A program made the position numbers and the translations under genes. From Simmondsia chinensis (taxonomy: Eukaryota; Streptophyta; Magnoliopsida; Caryophyllales; Simmondsiaceae): a stretch of DNA of 64,000 nt. The stretch lies in the NCBI GenBank assembly GCA_018398585.1, contig JAGTTD010000020.1, forward strand, positions 21,300,350 to 21,364,349. Direction: 5' to 3'. The notes under the pieces are model-generated. The model had not been told where the DNA came from and did not search any database. It was given only the letters and a program-made list of their open reading frames with translations. This document shows positions 1 to 11,175 of the stretch, in pieces; the first letter of the stretch is position 1, and the number at the start of each line of letters is the position of its first letter.

Positions 1-30
1 GGGAAGCCATGTCCGGCGAGAGGAACAGAC

Positions 31-674
31 ATGACAAGAGTTACCACACAAGATGAGCGTGAGGAAGATGATAGTGACAACACAAGGAACCAAGGACAAT
101 GGTACTATGGGCTAATTAATGATATTGTGCCCCAAAAGGCACTTTTGCCTATAGTAGAAAGAAACCAAGGAGACCTTTTGGAAGGTACACCTTCCTCTCT
201 TCACATGGTGGGCAATATTAATGAAGAAGTAGGACTGTTGGACAAAGAAGTAACAAGGAATGGGGAGGCCGGGTCTATATGGGATCCTGAGGAAGAGGAA
301 GGAATTACTCCATATAGAGGTCAAGCCCACATTGAATTGTACAGGGACCTAAGCTCTGAAATTGGCTCTGCCCCCACACCTTTCAACACCATCCAAACAA
401 CCCATAATCAAAGTCCCAGCACAACACCAAAAGGTCACAAAACAGTACAAAAAACTCAGGAAAAAATCACAGAGAACAACAAGAAGAAAGAAAAGGCAAT
501 CAAAGCATGGAGGATGGGAGAAAGATTAGGGCTGAGGTTTGAAGGACGGATGATGAGATTGCAGAGATAATATGTAAAGCAAATGAGTATGATCCAACAG
601 TTAACCCCTGGAAGAAGAAGAAGCGTCGGTTTCCCATTCCTCTTGGGAAGATGTCCACGCGGACGATGGCTTAG
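31..674 (+). pseudogene. LINE (L1-type) ORF1 C-terminal remnant, frameshifted
   Basis: A frame from 31 to 570 encodes a charged, low-complexity protein whose end reads AWRMGERLGLRFEG. The same block, as MGRRLGLNF, occurs in the LINE inserted at 41845-43138, so I read this as the C-terminal part of a plant L1 ORF1 (RNA-binding chaperone of the retrotransposon). Reading moves to another frame at about 546 (beginning DDEIAEI) and runs to a stop at 672-674, so a frameshift separates the two pieces. A Lys/Arg-rich end (WKKKKRR) is visible. The 5' part lies outside the window and no ORF2 endonuclease or reverse transcriptase follows. The family assignment rests on the shared motif only. Confidence 0.5.
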
Positions 675-1472
675 CTTACTCTATTTTTTGGTTTGAGTAC
701 AATTGTTTGTTCTTGGGTCTTCGTCTAAGTGTTTGTTGACGTGGGTGGAATCGTCTGCCTTTTGGTCGGTCATTGTGTGCCCCGTTTGTTCTTTGTTGGG
801 AGGTTGCTTGTGGTTTGGGGTGGTGGGTTTTTCTCTTTTTGGGTTCCGTTGTTTGAGCGGGTTGGTTTCTAGAGAGTTTTGGGATGCTTTTCGGAGGTTG
901 GTTCTTGGTTGCGAGGCTGTTGAGTCGTTTTGGTCTTGGGTTAGGCGTTCTCCTGGGTATTTGAGGGGTGAGGTGTTCCTGCTTTTGTTTCAGTTTGGTG
1001 CAGTAGGGGTGTGGTCCAGTTCTCGTTGCTGGTTTCGTTTCTGGTGCTTGTGTTGCCTCTATTTGAGGTTGTGAGGAGTTGTTGTTCTAGGCTGAGGCAG
1101 CGTCATTTTCTACTGATTGCTCTTTGTCGTTTTGTCTTGTGGGCAGTGGAGTTTTTTTGTTTGCTTCTCTGGTTTAGTCCTTCGCTTTGGACCCTGTGTT
1201 TCGAGCCTTTGGCTGCTGTGTTTCTCTATGCTTTGGTTTTGCTGCAGTTTCAGGTGGGTCTTTCGGTTGGTTAGGGTCTGGTGGTTTGGCTTATAGGTTG
1301 GGGAGTTTTGCTGTTGTGTTTCAGGGTTCTGGTCTCGTTATGTTGTTGCGGGTGGTTATTTTTGTTTTGGCACCTTCTTTTTTTTTTTGCTTTTTGCTCT
1401 TGTTCATCTCGGGTCCCCGTTTGTTGGGACGCCGTTCTTGTATTGAGTTTCGCTCTATAATTATCGAAAAAA
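675..1472 (+). mobile_element. LINE 3' region, G/T-rich, ending in a poly-A tail
   Basis: About 800 bases are strongly G/T-rich on the plus strand and end at TAATTATCGAAAAAAAAA (about 1455-1472). Similar ends occur at other LINE tails in this window (14999, 23101, 43117). I read this as the 3' region of the element that starts in the preceding entry, with ORF2 deleted. The open frames here are by-products of low stop-codon frequency in G/T-rich DNA. No target duplication was identified. Confidence 0.45.
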
Positions 1473-1499
1473 AAATACACTACAAGTATATAACACTAT

Positions 1500-2028
1500 A
1501 GCTGAGACGGGCCATAGATAGGGGAAATGACCAACCGTACCAAAACTGAAGCTGAGATTGACAGGGTCATAACACCTAAAATCCCATTACATATATTTTC
1601 TTTTTTCTTTTTCCCCCCCGGCTTAGTGTAAACAGGGCAGGACATAATCGTTAGAACCCAAGCAATCACTTGAAATTCCTAAATTTTAGGGGCCCTATAT
1701 TTTTGGGGTTGTCGTTTTCAAAATGTCAAATATGAAATTGTAATCAAGATACCAACATAAGATCAAATTCATGTTTTATTTAGCATTTTTTAATAAAAAT
1801 CTATCAAATTTTGATAAAAGAGTACTTGATTGATAAAATTTTAAAACTTTAGGGTACCTAAGTGATAAAATATTTACCTCAAGGTACATTACAACATCTA
1901 CAAAACGTTAGGGTACCTAAGTAATAAATGGTCAAACCTTAGGCTATCAAAGTAATGATTTCCCAAGTAATTTAATTAAACATCGAGTATCATATTGCAC
2001 ATCTCATACTACTATAACCCTATGTTCA
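1500..2028. repeat. AT-rich non-coding stretch with MITE-like blocks
   Basis: No gene is visible. Two near-repeats of a GGGTACCTAAGTRATAAA block (about 1850-1935) are followed by related wording, and a similar block occurs at about 10790-10905. This suggests a dispersed short repeat, but ends and target duplication are not clear. Confidence 0.3.
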
Positions 2029-2241
2029 TTATAAGTCAAAACATTCATCTAAACTAACTAGGAATTCACATAGGGATAAATCTCGTACCGAAAACAATTT
2101 TATTATCCATCCATACCTTACGTTGCATATCCCACAATTGCTAACACCCAACTTTATTTTATTAGAGGAACAAGCCCGTATATCTATCGTACATGGAATA
2201 CCCACCTTATTATTTTTATAAACAGTCAATATCTGAATTGA

Positions 2242-2968
2242 TTAAGAATTCATGACAAAAGCGATAAATCTCGTAGCGGAAGTTACAACTCCCACCGACA
2301 ACCCTCCCACCTTGTTTCCCATCACATCAATTAGGCAACTCACTTATTGCCTCATCAAGGCGCTTCTTACAATCACCCACACTCAAATCCCTAGTACATT
2401 GAGCTAACCCATAAAGAGTTGTAGAAGTATCAAGTTTCATCTCCCCACTTGCATAAAGCTTCTTTTGGGCTGGCCATTAATCGTAGCCTCGTTCGCAAGC
2501 CCGCCCAATAGGTCCTTTATCTTTTTGGTGAAAATTTTGCAGATTATTATTAAAGAGTGACAAATTGTCGAGTGTCGAGAACTTAAGCATGCCTTAGTCA
2601 TACCAAATTATTGCTCCCTTATTGTATGCATAATGTGCTTGTATGTCACTACTGGCACTTGCCAAGCACGTCTTATAGTCTGCTGATGACACATCACCAC
2701 GGCAAAGGGCCAGGCCATGCGTTTGGTATGGGGTTTGGCCCACTGAGCTCATTGTGAAGCCCTTTTTAAGAGCCTCTGAAAACAATAGGTCCAATAGATG
2801 GACTAGGTTGGCTTGGACTCAGCTTTGGGCCACGAATCGGCCGGAGGTGGAAGAGCAAATATGTAAGAGATAAGGGTCATCACAAAAGGAATTTTGCATA
2901 AGGAAAATAAAAAAATAAAAAAAAAATAGAAGAAAAAACAAAGGGAAAATTTTAGTGTAAGGAGACAT
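2242..2968 (-). pseudogene. DUF26 cysteine-rich repeat secretory protein pseudogene
   Basis: Clearly homologous to the intact genes at 24980-25732 and 39221-39973. The start (ATG at 2968, MSPYTKI) and signal peptide are recognisable, although the hydrophobic stretch is expanded by an A/T run. Lesions: a stop shortly after the first conserved cysteine (after VAQS); the CX8CX2C motif of domain 1 has its middle Cys changed to Tyr (SADYKTC); the RCEY cysteine is Tyr; the frame stops just after IWYD and the inter-domain segment is shortened and scrambled; domain 2 has CX2C changed to CKKR and one of the paired Cys replaced by a stop. The putative TATA box is also altered. It belongs to the same minus-strand array and shares the 3' flank of the other units (about 2030-2240). 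Confidence 0.9.
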
Positions 2969-3023
2969 TTTTGCAAGGAATAAAAGAGATTGTTATGGGT
3001 ATTGGGTGGAGATTCAAGTCATG

Positions 3024-3030
3024 TTACATA
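3024..3030 (-). promoter_or_regulatory. Decayed TATA box of the DUF26 pseudogene
   Basis: At the position where both intact genes have TATATAA (minus strand, about 60 bases upstream of the ATG), this copy reads TATGTAA, a single transition. The surrounding promoter is otherwise alignable with the intact genes. Confidence 0.55.
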
Positions 3031-3129
3031 AAGCAAATGCTGGTGTTAAGAGTCAATCATAATAAATATAGAAAGTACAAAACAATTAATACAATTGCTA
3101 CTTTATAAACAAGCTATTAGGATATCAAG

Positions 3130-4490
3130 CTAGCAAGACTTTCAAGTAAATTGATTCAAATTAGTCTAACAATCCGACCTGTAGCTTTGAATCTTCGATT
3201 CGCGGTGGGAAGGATCGGGTACTTCTAACCCTTTGATTGTACCCAACGATGCTGCGAATACCCAAGTAATAACGTAAAGAGGAGCTTTGAAATTTTATTG
3301 AGCTCACTCAAAATAAAATTAGAAAGATCAAACTCATCAAAATAGTGGAATAATCAAAAGTTTCCTAAAACTATAAACTTATGGTTCTATTCATGGGCAT
3401 AAAAACACTACTCCTAATAAGATTCAAACTCTAAAAAACCTTCCAGTGTTCCAAAAAAATAAAAAAAATAAAAAAAAATTGCTCTAGAAACCAATCCTAT
3501 TTTAAATAAAACTTTGCCAATCCTAATAACAATCTAACCTTATTAAGAACTAACCCTACTTTAAATTGAACCTTGCCTATCCACGCCTATTAATTCACGC
3601 GTTCCCTTGGAGCAATCCATGCTGGAAAAGGATTTTGTCTTTTCTTTTTATGTCTCGATCAGGTTATTCTTATCTTGTGTTGCATCACTCTTAGTTGCTT
3701 GAACATAATTCGTTCTCGAATTTGGCCGCTTAGTCTTGAAGGCTGGCCATGGCACAGAGAAAATCCAAGGGATCAAATCTGGGTCATGGTATAGCATTAC
3801 GATATGGGCTTGTATTAGTTGGTGCTCATGATGGGTGTTAATTAGATGATTTTATTTGTGGACCTAAAGGTGTCGGTTTGGTTGGGACAGTCATATGTCG
3901 TGCGGATGATAGGCAAGGCTGGTGTTCGTGGGGATAGGATCTCAATATCCTCAATTATCTGCTTGTCGTATATAGAAGGGCTCATCATATATAGGCTCAT
4001 CAAAGATTGGTGGAGAAGAAAAGTCTGGAATGGGTTCATCATCCATTTCGGTTGATGGTTGAAATAGACTCAGTGGACTAGGTTGGGTCGGCTATGGTCG
4101 GGGCCTCGAGTGGTGGTTGATGGGCAATTTTGGTGGTTATGTCAGTGTCGTGGTGGTGTGGGATGCATTGTGGGGTGAAATTGGTGGGTGGACATGATTT
4201 TTGCTGGTGGTGGAAAGCCACTTGGTTTGTGAGGCTGAAAAGGACCATGGTAGTGGTCAAGGCAATTGGGTTGAGTTTGTGATCAATTGATGACTCATCG
4301 GTTTCAATCGATGGTGGTGCGGTTTGAAGGTGCTAGCTTGACAAGGGGCTCTACGGTAGAGGAGCTGGCTAGACCTCTTCGCTACCAAGGCTTCTTTCTT
4401 CTAGGGTCTCTCGTTGGCTTGCTTGAACCACTCATTCAACATGAGAGTAGAAACTATCATATGCCTCCTCGGTGGCATGACTCAGGAATT
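3130..4490 (-). mobile_element. Probable LTR-retrotransposon debris
   Basis: There is no host gene. The region precedes a minus-strand tRNA-iMet primer-like site at 4491-4510, and reading away from that site gives an MPPRR-type start typical of LTR-element gag leaders, soon broken by stops. The segment 3170-3640 resembles LTR sequence in composition, but I could not match it to a second LTR. This is inference from context. Confidence 0.3.
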
Positions 4491-4510
4491 TGCCCTTGCT
4501 CTAATACCAA
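4491..4510 (-). other. Primer-binding-site-like sequence (tRNA-iMet)
   Basis: On the minus strand it reads TTGGTATTAGAGCAAGGGCA, matching the TGGTATCAGAGC initiator-Met primer site with one transition. A second copy at 4987-5006 reads TTAGTATCAGAGCAAGGGCA. The two share the downstream ten bases, so they come from the same element family. Confidence 0.5.
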
Positions 4511-4986
4511 TAGACGTGAATCGTCAAATTGTAAGAAGGGAAAAGGTTAAGGATTCAGCAATGTTCTTTAATTCTTATTACTAAAACGTGACACCGTAAG
4601 CTAGCAAATCGTTTTCTTGCTCCCCCCCCCCCCCCCCCAAAAAAAAAAGAGAATCTAACCAATCGCCCAATAATTACAATTTCTACTGCAACCCTAGAAA
4701 ATGGAGATTTCTTGTTCAAATTTGCACTCAATTCTACTGATCATTTCAATTTCAATTTTATAGGTGAGACCATAATTTACTGCAAAAATGAAGTTTCTCT
4801 TAATGTTGTTTAAGCCTCTGAAGATCCAATAGGCATAAGTTCTGATTTCAAATTTTCTTTTCTAGGAGTAATTTTTTATTTCGATTTTTCTTCAATTTGT
4901 AAGTTCTTCTTTAGATGTGTAAATAATTGAACTATTGGCAAAAATTGATAGTTTGATCAATTAGCTTGTTCGATTTTTCGAGAATC

Positions 4987-5006
4987 TGCCCTTGCTCTGA
5001 TACTAA
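4987..5006 (-). other. Second primer-binding-site-like sequence
   Basis: Minus strand TTAGTATCAGAGCAAGGGCA, paired with the site at 4491-4510. Two primer sites 496 bases apart suggest a duplicated or nested LTR junction. The 4620-4650 C and A homopolymers lie between them. Confidence 0.45.
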
Positions 5007-5078
5007 TAGAAGGATTGCTAGTGTTTATGATTTCACTTCTTCAAGAACATGTTGCCTACAATGCATTCGTTTAATAGT

Positions 5079-5199
5079 ACAACAACAACAACCACTAATC
5101 CAGTGCCTTAAGGGCTCCAACATAAGCAGCGTCTTGGGGAGAGGGGGGAGGGGTGTACACAGCTTTACCCTTTTAGGGTGCTACCCTTGAGGGCTCCCA
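5079..5199 (-). mobile_element. SINE, headless copy with TTG-repeat tail
   Basis: Read on the minus strand: a body with CACCCTAAAAGGG and GTGTACAC, a 3' module with GGAGCCCTTAAGGCACTGG, and a (GTT)n tail. It is flanked by a 15-bp target duplication with two mismatches (5064-5078 CATTCGTTTAATAGT, 5200-5214 CATTTGTTTAATGGT). The 3' module is shared with nine other copies in this window and resembles the conserved 3' domain reported for angiosperm SINEs (from memory, unchecked). Confidence 0.75.
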
Positions 5200-5700
5200 C
5201 ATTTGTTTAATGGTGTTTGATTTATTTCCCTTTTCAGTTTGTGGTAGTATCTTTCATGCCCTAGTGAACAATTAGTTCATTAGTAATTAAATTTGACCTT
5301 TTTGTTGAAGTTAAATGACACTGATATGTAATCTAGTCATTTTACGGTTGGAGTATTGAAGAATAGACAAATATTCAATTAAATTTGAATGTTCTGCCAT
5401 TACTTTTGAATATGGCTTCAGATTTAGATTAGTAATATAGCTTTTAAATGTTTTGTTATTAATCATAACTATGATATTCAACATTTTGATATCAACCGAA
5501 CATTTTGCTTGTTTAGCGAAGTACCACAGTTAAAGAGATCGCTATGAGATGATGATATGTGAGCCCATATAATAGTTACTTTAATGAGATTTGATCATTT
5601 AGATGTAATAATTATAAGGCTACAAGTATGTTTAGAGGCTTGGGGATTATATTTGCTTAAGATAACTATGTCGGATAAGAGTGTTTGGCAAAAAGTAATA

Positions 5701-5856
5701 TCAAGATGGGTGGCCTCCTGGGGCTGCATTGCTCAGATTGGAGGTTCTCGGAAATAGCCCCCCTTCAGGGTACCCTGAAGAGGGAAGGCTGCGTACATCT
5801 AACCCTCCAGACCCTGTTTAGACGGGAGCCCTTAGAGCAATGGCAATGTTGCTTTT
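5701..5856 (+). mobile_element. SINE copy, 5'-truncated with end of 5S-derived head
   Basis: Starts with GATGGGTGGCCTCCTGGGG, which matches the C-box end of 5S rRNA, then a body with CCTGAAGAGGGAAGGCTGCG and a 3' module ending CAATGTTGCTTTT. The upstream part of the 5S head is missing. No convincing target duplication was seen. Confidence 0.7.
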
Positions 5857-6019
5857 ATAATTATGCCAGATAACTATAACATATGATTTTCTATGGTTTA
5901 CTACTCGAAATAATCAAGGATTAGTGTATCGTTCTGGAAACACTGTCCTTAATTCAAAGAGCAATGGGATTGTTTAGCATTAATTTCTCAAGTCTGAGCT
6001 TTATGTTTGTTTATAAGGA

Positions 6020-7290
6020 TAATCAAACTAGTAATTAATCATTTAGAAATCATGTATCGGTGGTTTTTATTTAGTCATTTGAGGGTGTGAAATGCCTTTG
6101 AAATCTTTTAACGTTCATAAAAAGCAACTGGAGTATATTGGATGGAAATATTTGATATTGGAACGTAACTTGTGGCTGGCTTCTCCTGCCATGAGAAATT
6201 ATTTGTGAAGCAAAAAAGTTTCTTACTGTAAGATTTGTTGAACTAAACATAATAGAATATGTCGTAGTGGATTTTTAATGATGTTATAATGTTTTAGTCA
6301 GGTTTGTGTTGTTAAGTGAGGCGAGGAAGAGGAGATAGGACTTGAAGTGTATAAAAATTACCTTTTCGTAGAACCTAGTTCAGTCATCGTGATGACAACA
6401 AACATGATCTAAAGATATCAATTATGCCCGTGGTGGCAGAAAATCCGTAGTTGACTTGACTCTGGTGGAGAAGGTGTTTCGATTTTGAACTTTTTTTATT
6501 TTTATTTGACTAGTGCATCACACACTACAAAGCCATAGCTAACTATTCCAACACTAAGAGGCCCAAGGCTCCTCTTTAAATCCTCGGTTTACTATATGTA
6601 ATCGATTTAGTACTTAGTTCATGAGTTTGCATAACTGTCATTTTTAATTTGCATCCTTGACTAATTACTATAGAGAAAGTCTTAATATGAATCTACTGAT
6701 TTCACATGACCTGCAAAAAATTCTTGGCTTTGTAGATATTTTGTAGTCTTTTGACAATTTTCTAGTCTTTGTGATACTTAGCATATCGAGCTAGGAATTT
6801 TACCAAAAATTTTGAAATTCTCATATGTTATTCCTCTTTCATTGTTAATCAATTCCACTTAATCGGCTTTGTAATACTTAAGCGTATATTCATAAACTGC
6901 ATGTTGTGGATGGTGTATGGATTGCAATTATTTGTAATATCATGATGTATGCTTCTCCATTATCCATCATGATAATTCATTTCTGTCATGATGTATACTT
7001 GGTTCACCCCACCGAGCATCGCTCCTTCTTAGGTTTGGTTTTTGTGTAATTGCATCACGCTGTTGTATGTTTGCAGCATGGCAATAATTTTCGTTACGAT
7101 ATTGAGCCTATACTGCATAATTTCACCTTAATATTTTTCACATAATACGTAGATAAATTCAATACAACAAAAGATATGTTTGCAGCATGGCAATAATTTT
7201 CGTTACGATATTGAGCCTATACTGCATAATTTCACCTTAATATTTTTCACATAATACGTAGATAAATTCAATACAACAAAAGATACAACG
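6020..7290 (+). repeat. Left arm of a large diverged inverted repeat
   Basis: Reading outward from the gap, this arm matches the reverse complement of 7391-8770 through many blocks, for example GTGAAATGCC at about 6087 against GGCATTTCAC at about 8667, and GCACCAC-type blocks around 6430 and 8190. The arms differ by many substitutions and small indels, so the repeat is old. No coding potential was recognised in either arm. Confidence 0.8.
7066..7290. repeat. Exact 109-bp tandem duplication abutting the gap
   Basis: The segment beginning TATGTTTGCAGCATGG at 7066 is repeated from 7175 with no visible difference, running into the N block. Exact duplication directly at a contig end, inside an otherwise diverged inverted repeat, suggests an unmerged contig overlap. 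Confidence 0.8.
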
Positions 7291-7390
7291 NNNNNNNNNN
7301 NNNNNNNNNNNNNNNNNNNNNNNNNNNNNNNNNNNNNNNNNNNNNNNNNNNNNNNNNNNNNNNNNNNNNNNNNNNNNNNNNNNNNNNNNN
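7291..7390. other. Assembly gap of 100 N
   Basis: One hundred consecutive N, a conventional size for an unknown gap. It sits at the centre of the inverted repeat, where assemblers commonly fail. Confidence 0.99.
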
Positions 7391-8770
7391 CATGTGCAAA
7401 CAATCTTTTGTTTTTATTGATTTCATAACGTATTAAGGGTGAAAAATCATTAAGGTGAAATTATGCAGTATAGGCTCAATATCGTTAACGAAAATTATCT
7501 GCCACTGCTGCAAACATACAACAGGTGATGCAATTACACAAAAACCAAACTAGAAGAGCAGCGATGCTGGTGGGGTGAACCAAGCTATACATCAGACAGA
7601 AATGAATTATCATGATCGGATAATGGAGAAGCATACATCATGATATTACAAACTAATTGCAATCCTATACACCATCCACAACATGCAGTTTATGATATAC
7701 GCTTAAGTATTACAAAGCCGATTAAGTGGAATTGATTAACAATGAAAGAGGAATAACATATGAGAATTTCAAAATTTATGGTAAAATATTCCTAGCTCGA
7801 TATGCTAAGTATCACAAAGACTAGAAAATTGTCAAAAGACTACAAAATATCTACAAAGCTAGAAATTTTTTGCCAGGTCATGTGAAAATCAGTAGAATGC
7901 ATACTAAGACTTTTTCTCGTAATTAGTAAAGGACTGCAAATTAAACACTGATCGTCTATGCAATCATGCAGACTTAAGTACTAATAGATTACATATAGTA
8001 AACCGAGGATTTAAACGAGGAGCCTCGGGCCTCTTAGCTGTTGGAATAGTTAGCTATGGCTTCGTACTGCGTGATGCGCCTCGACAGAAATTGAAATTCT
8101 TAGCCAAATAAGAATGAAAAATGTTTAAAATTAAAACATGGTATACCTTCTCCGCCAAAAGTCAACTTGCACTGCAGATTTTGTGCCACCACAAGCATAA
8201 GGATATCCTTAAATCGCGTTTCCCGTCGTCACAATGACCTAATCGGGTTTCAAGAAAAGGTTATTTTTATACGCATCAAAGGATGTCACCTCATCCTCAT
8301 CCCACTTACTGATAAAAACCCGACTGAAACATTCTAACAATATCATATGAAAGTCCCAATACACTTTGAGATACTTTCACTTTTGCCACACTTGAAAGAC
8401 AACTAATAAGGATAAAAATTGCAAATAGATAGAAGAGATCATCCCTAACAAAATTGCTAACAAAAGCATTCTATAACTTGAAATTAACTCGACAACTCCA
8501 CATTTGACTGTGCGTTGTTTAAGAAATCTCACAGCAGTAAACTTTTTTTGTTTCATGAATAGTTTCTCACAACAACAGAAGGCCAGCCAGAGAGTATGTT
8601 CCCGATTTCAGATATATCCAACCAACATACTCTACTCGCTTTTTATGAACTTTAAAAGACTAAAGAGGCATTTCACATCATCAAATAACTAAAATTACTA
8701 CATATAGGACAATAGATACATGTACAATGTGCATGCATTTCTAAATGATTATTTACCGGTTTGACAATAG
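7391..8770 (-). repeat. Right arm of the large inverted repeat
   Basis: Reverse complement of the left arm at 6020-7290, with diverged but continuous similarity out to about 8765 (ATCATTTAGAAAT on the reverse strand matches 6045-6057). The short open frames inside it do not resemble known proteins. Confidence 0.8.
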
Positions 8771-8783
8771 AAAATTACTATTT

Positions 8784-8800
8784 GTTTATTTATTTATTTA

Positions 8801-8899
<99 letters not shown>
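8784..8899 (+). repeat. Compound microsatellite (TTTA)n(TTA)n(TTG)n
   Basis: A run of TTTA units, then about 14 TTA units, then about 17 TTG units. The long Leu-, Tyr- and Cys-rich translations across it are artefacts of the repeat. Confidence 0.95.
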
Positions 8900-9099
8900 C
8901 TTTTGTTGTTTTTGTTGTTATTTTTATGTTTTGGGTGCTCCATTGTGTATTCTATAATGAGTATGCTACAAGTGATGCAGCCCCCGCCTTCATATTAGGC
9001 GGATAGCTTGGCAAGAGAGTCTCGTAGGGATGCTCGAGATTGGTGAAGACAGGATAGCTTGGCAAGTGAGCCTTGGCGGATTGTCTTGATAGGAAGAGA

Positions 9100-9555
9100 C
9101 TAGGGGGGAATGCGGCTTTGAAGAGAAAAACGTTGCTTGAATGAGGAATGGGTAATTTCATAAGCATTGGCGGCTAAGGCTTGGCGGATAGCAAGTTGGT
9201 GAGCATGCTTGCGACTATAGCAGGGAGTGTATTCGCAGTTAAGGTTATGGTTTGTGTTTCAGTTTTGAGATCATGAAAGTATTTTAGATAAGGAAAGATT
9301 TGTTATAATTTTATCTTAATTTTATCTCATATTTTCTAGGACTTTTAGTTCCTTATTTAAGGAGGAGATGAGATAGGTTTTGAATTAATTATTCATTCAT
9401 AGACTTTCATTACTTTTTCTAGAATTATCTCCTATTTTTGGGTCATGAGAATTTGAGTTATGTTCCCCCCTGTTCTTTATTATTTTTGTAATAAGAATTA
9501 ACGGAAGACCGTTTGAACCTTCCCATTTCCCATTAATTTTCATCTATGTGCTGCA
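9100..9555 (+). mobile_element. Ty3/gypsy-type LTR, 3' part
   Basis: Non-coding DNA ends at CTATGTGCTGCA, immediately before a tRNA-iMet primer site. Upstream are features usual for a plant LTR, such as a T-rich run with TTTTGTAATAAGAATTAA (about 9486-9503). A second, diverged copy of this 3' end lies at 11160-11406. The 5' boundary is not resolved; GGCGGATAGCTTGG-type subrepeats at 8998-9070 may belong to it. Confidence 0.6.
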
Positions 9556-9560
9556 CCAGT

Positions 9561-9572
9561 TGGTATTAGAGC
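9561..9572 (+). other. Primer binding site (tRNA-iMet)
   Basis: TGGTATTAGAGC, one transition from the canonical TGGTATCAGAGC, five bases after the LTR end. It is followed within 20 bases by an ATG that could be the gag start (ATGGCCCAGGGG). Confidence 0.75.
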
Positions 9573-9951
9573 TCAGAACGACTTCTAAGATGGCCCAGGG
9601 GGCGATAGAGATAGGCATCAGCGTGATGTTCAATGATAGATCGAGAGGAGATTCGAGGACTTGGAAGAGACATTCTGGCGTATTGAGCGGGTGCTTGATT
9701 CAATTGGGGGTGAATCCTAATCAAGCACCTAGAGCTCAGTCTTAAAACCCTCCGGCAGGGGGGGTGGCGAGGAAGATACAGGTGAGAGTCTCCACAATGT
9801 GTTTTCTGGGGGTTGAAGACCATAGGCAGAACGTGAGTGGAGCTCGACCGATTACCAAAACTTTTGATTGTTTAGGGCGATCAGAGGTGCGAGTCCGGGC
9901 TTCGGGATGAATTTTCGAAGATTGAAGAAGAAGGCGTGATAGTGGCTGAGA

Positions 9952-10380
9952 TTGTTCAAGACGAGAACTTTAGGAGAGAGCTTATCTTCGATAAGACAAC
10001 CTATCTTGATCTATCTTCTCCACTTTAACTATGATGAGCCCATCTATGAAAAGGAGGATGTGCCGGATGAGGTGGAGTATTTATTAGAGGAGGATTTTCC
10101 AGAAGGATTGGTGTATTTCTTACCGCCAACAAGGGGGATTCAATACCGGTTGGATTGGGTTACAGAAGCTTCTTTACCAAGGAGGCCACATTATCAAGTA
10201 AGCCATGCGGAGCGTGAGGATGTCAAGCGCCAAGTTTGGAAGTTGTTCACCAAGAGTTACATCCGAGAGAACATGAAGGGCGGATTAGCTGTCTTGGCGC
10301 CAACAAAGGACGGGGACTCGGACGGGTATTCCTTGACGATATGACAATCAGTAAGATCACGAGTCAAATTCTGCTGGATG
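9952..10380 (+). pseudogene. Ty3/gypsy pol remnant (start of reverse transcriptase)
   Basis: The frame to 10344 contains EVEYLLEEDFPEGL, PPTRGIQYRLD, ASLPRRPHYQ and VWKLFTKSYIRE, the linker and first part of a Ty3/gypsy reverse transcriptase that precedes the catalytic core. After LAPTKDG the frame degenerates, so the palm with its YxDD motif is missing. It lies on the same strand as the LTR and primer site at 9100-9572, with most of gag and protease deleted between. It is a relic, not an active gene. Confidence 0.8.
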
Positions 10381-10384
10381 TTAC

Positions 10385-11175
10385 TTTGTTATAGTTGCAA
10401 CAGAACAATTTTAATCAAGTTGAAATGTTATATAATATTATACAAGGAAATCATATAGATGCCCTAATATTTTTGCATTAAGTATTATGTTATTTCAGTA
10501 ATATACAATTATGTACCCTGAAGTTTAAATATTTTCTCATGAATCGGGTATCTCTTGCCAAAATTGAGTAGATTTTAAATGAAAATAACAATTGATTTGT
10601 ATCTTCTATCTTAATGTGATAATTTCTTTTGTCCGAAAATGCTAACATGACACATTTTTTGATAATATATAAGTAATTTTTTTTTGAAATGTGGACAACC
10701 TTTTGGTAATATAGTCATAGTTTTATATCACATCAGTTTTTTTAGCAGAAATTAGCCGAATTTTAATCAAAATTCCCCAGATTTTAACACAGTATATACG
10801 CAAGTGATAAAATTACTTATCTCAGGGCACCTCATTGTATATATTAAAACGACAAGGTATTTAAATGATAAATGCTCAAATTTTAAAATATCTAAGAGGC
10901 AATTTTTCTAATTTATACAACTTTGGTAGTTAAATTTTTTTGGTTACTTTTCATATATGTTGTATTGTTATTTATGTTGTCCATTAACAAGATATAAAAT
11001 GACTAGTGAAAAATGTTCTTTTTAAAGCATACAAAAAGACATCATAATACGGAATTAAGTTTTCCTTTGAAACAAATATCAAAAACCCCACTCATAATTT
11101 ATATTTTCTTGGAAAACCTTTTTAAAAATAAATCAATTCCGAGATTCTACTTTTCGATCAAAACAAACAGAGCCT
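10385..11175. repeat. MITE-related sequence, truncated relative of 23150-23770
   Basis: Blocks at 10400-10450 and 10960-11175 match the internal and right part of the terminal-inverted-repeat element at 23150-23770, including the end CAAACAGAGCC at about 11164. A non-matching AT-rich stretch (10460-10950) intervenes. The left terminus is absent. Confidence 0.5.

Noticed and set aside
703..1501. Overlapping open frames of 87-123 residues
   Set aside because: Low-complexity Phe/Leu/Trp/Cys translations of a G/T-rich LINE 3' region, overlapping in several frames, with no family motif.
7203..7403. A reading frame across the gap
   Set aside because: It is mostly unknown residues from N bases.
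8745..9006. Leu-rich and Cys-rich small proteins
   Set aside because: They are translations of the TTA/TTG microsatellite in two frames.
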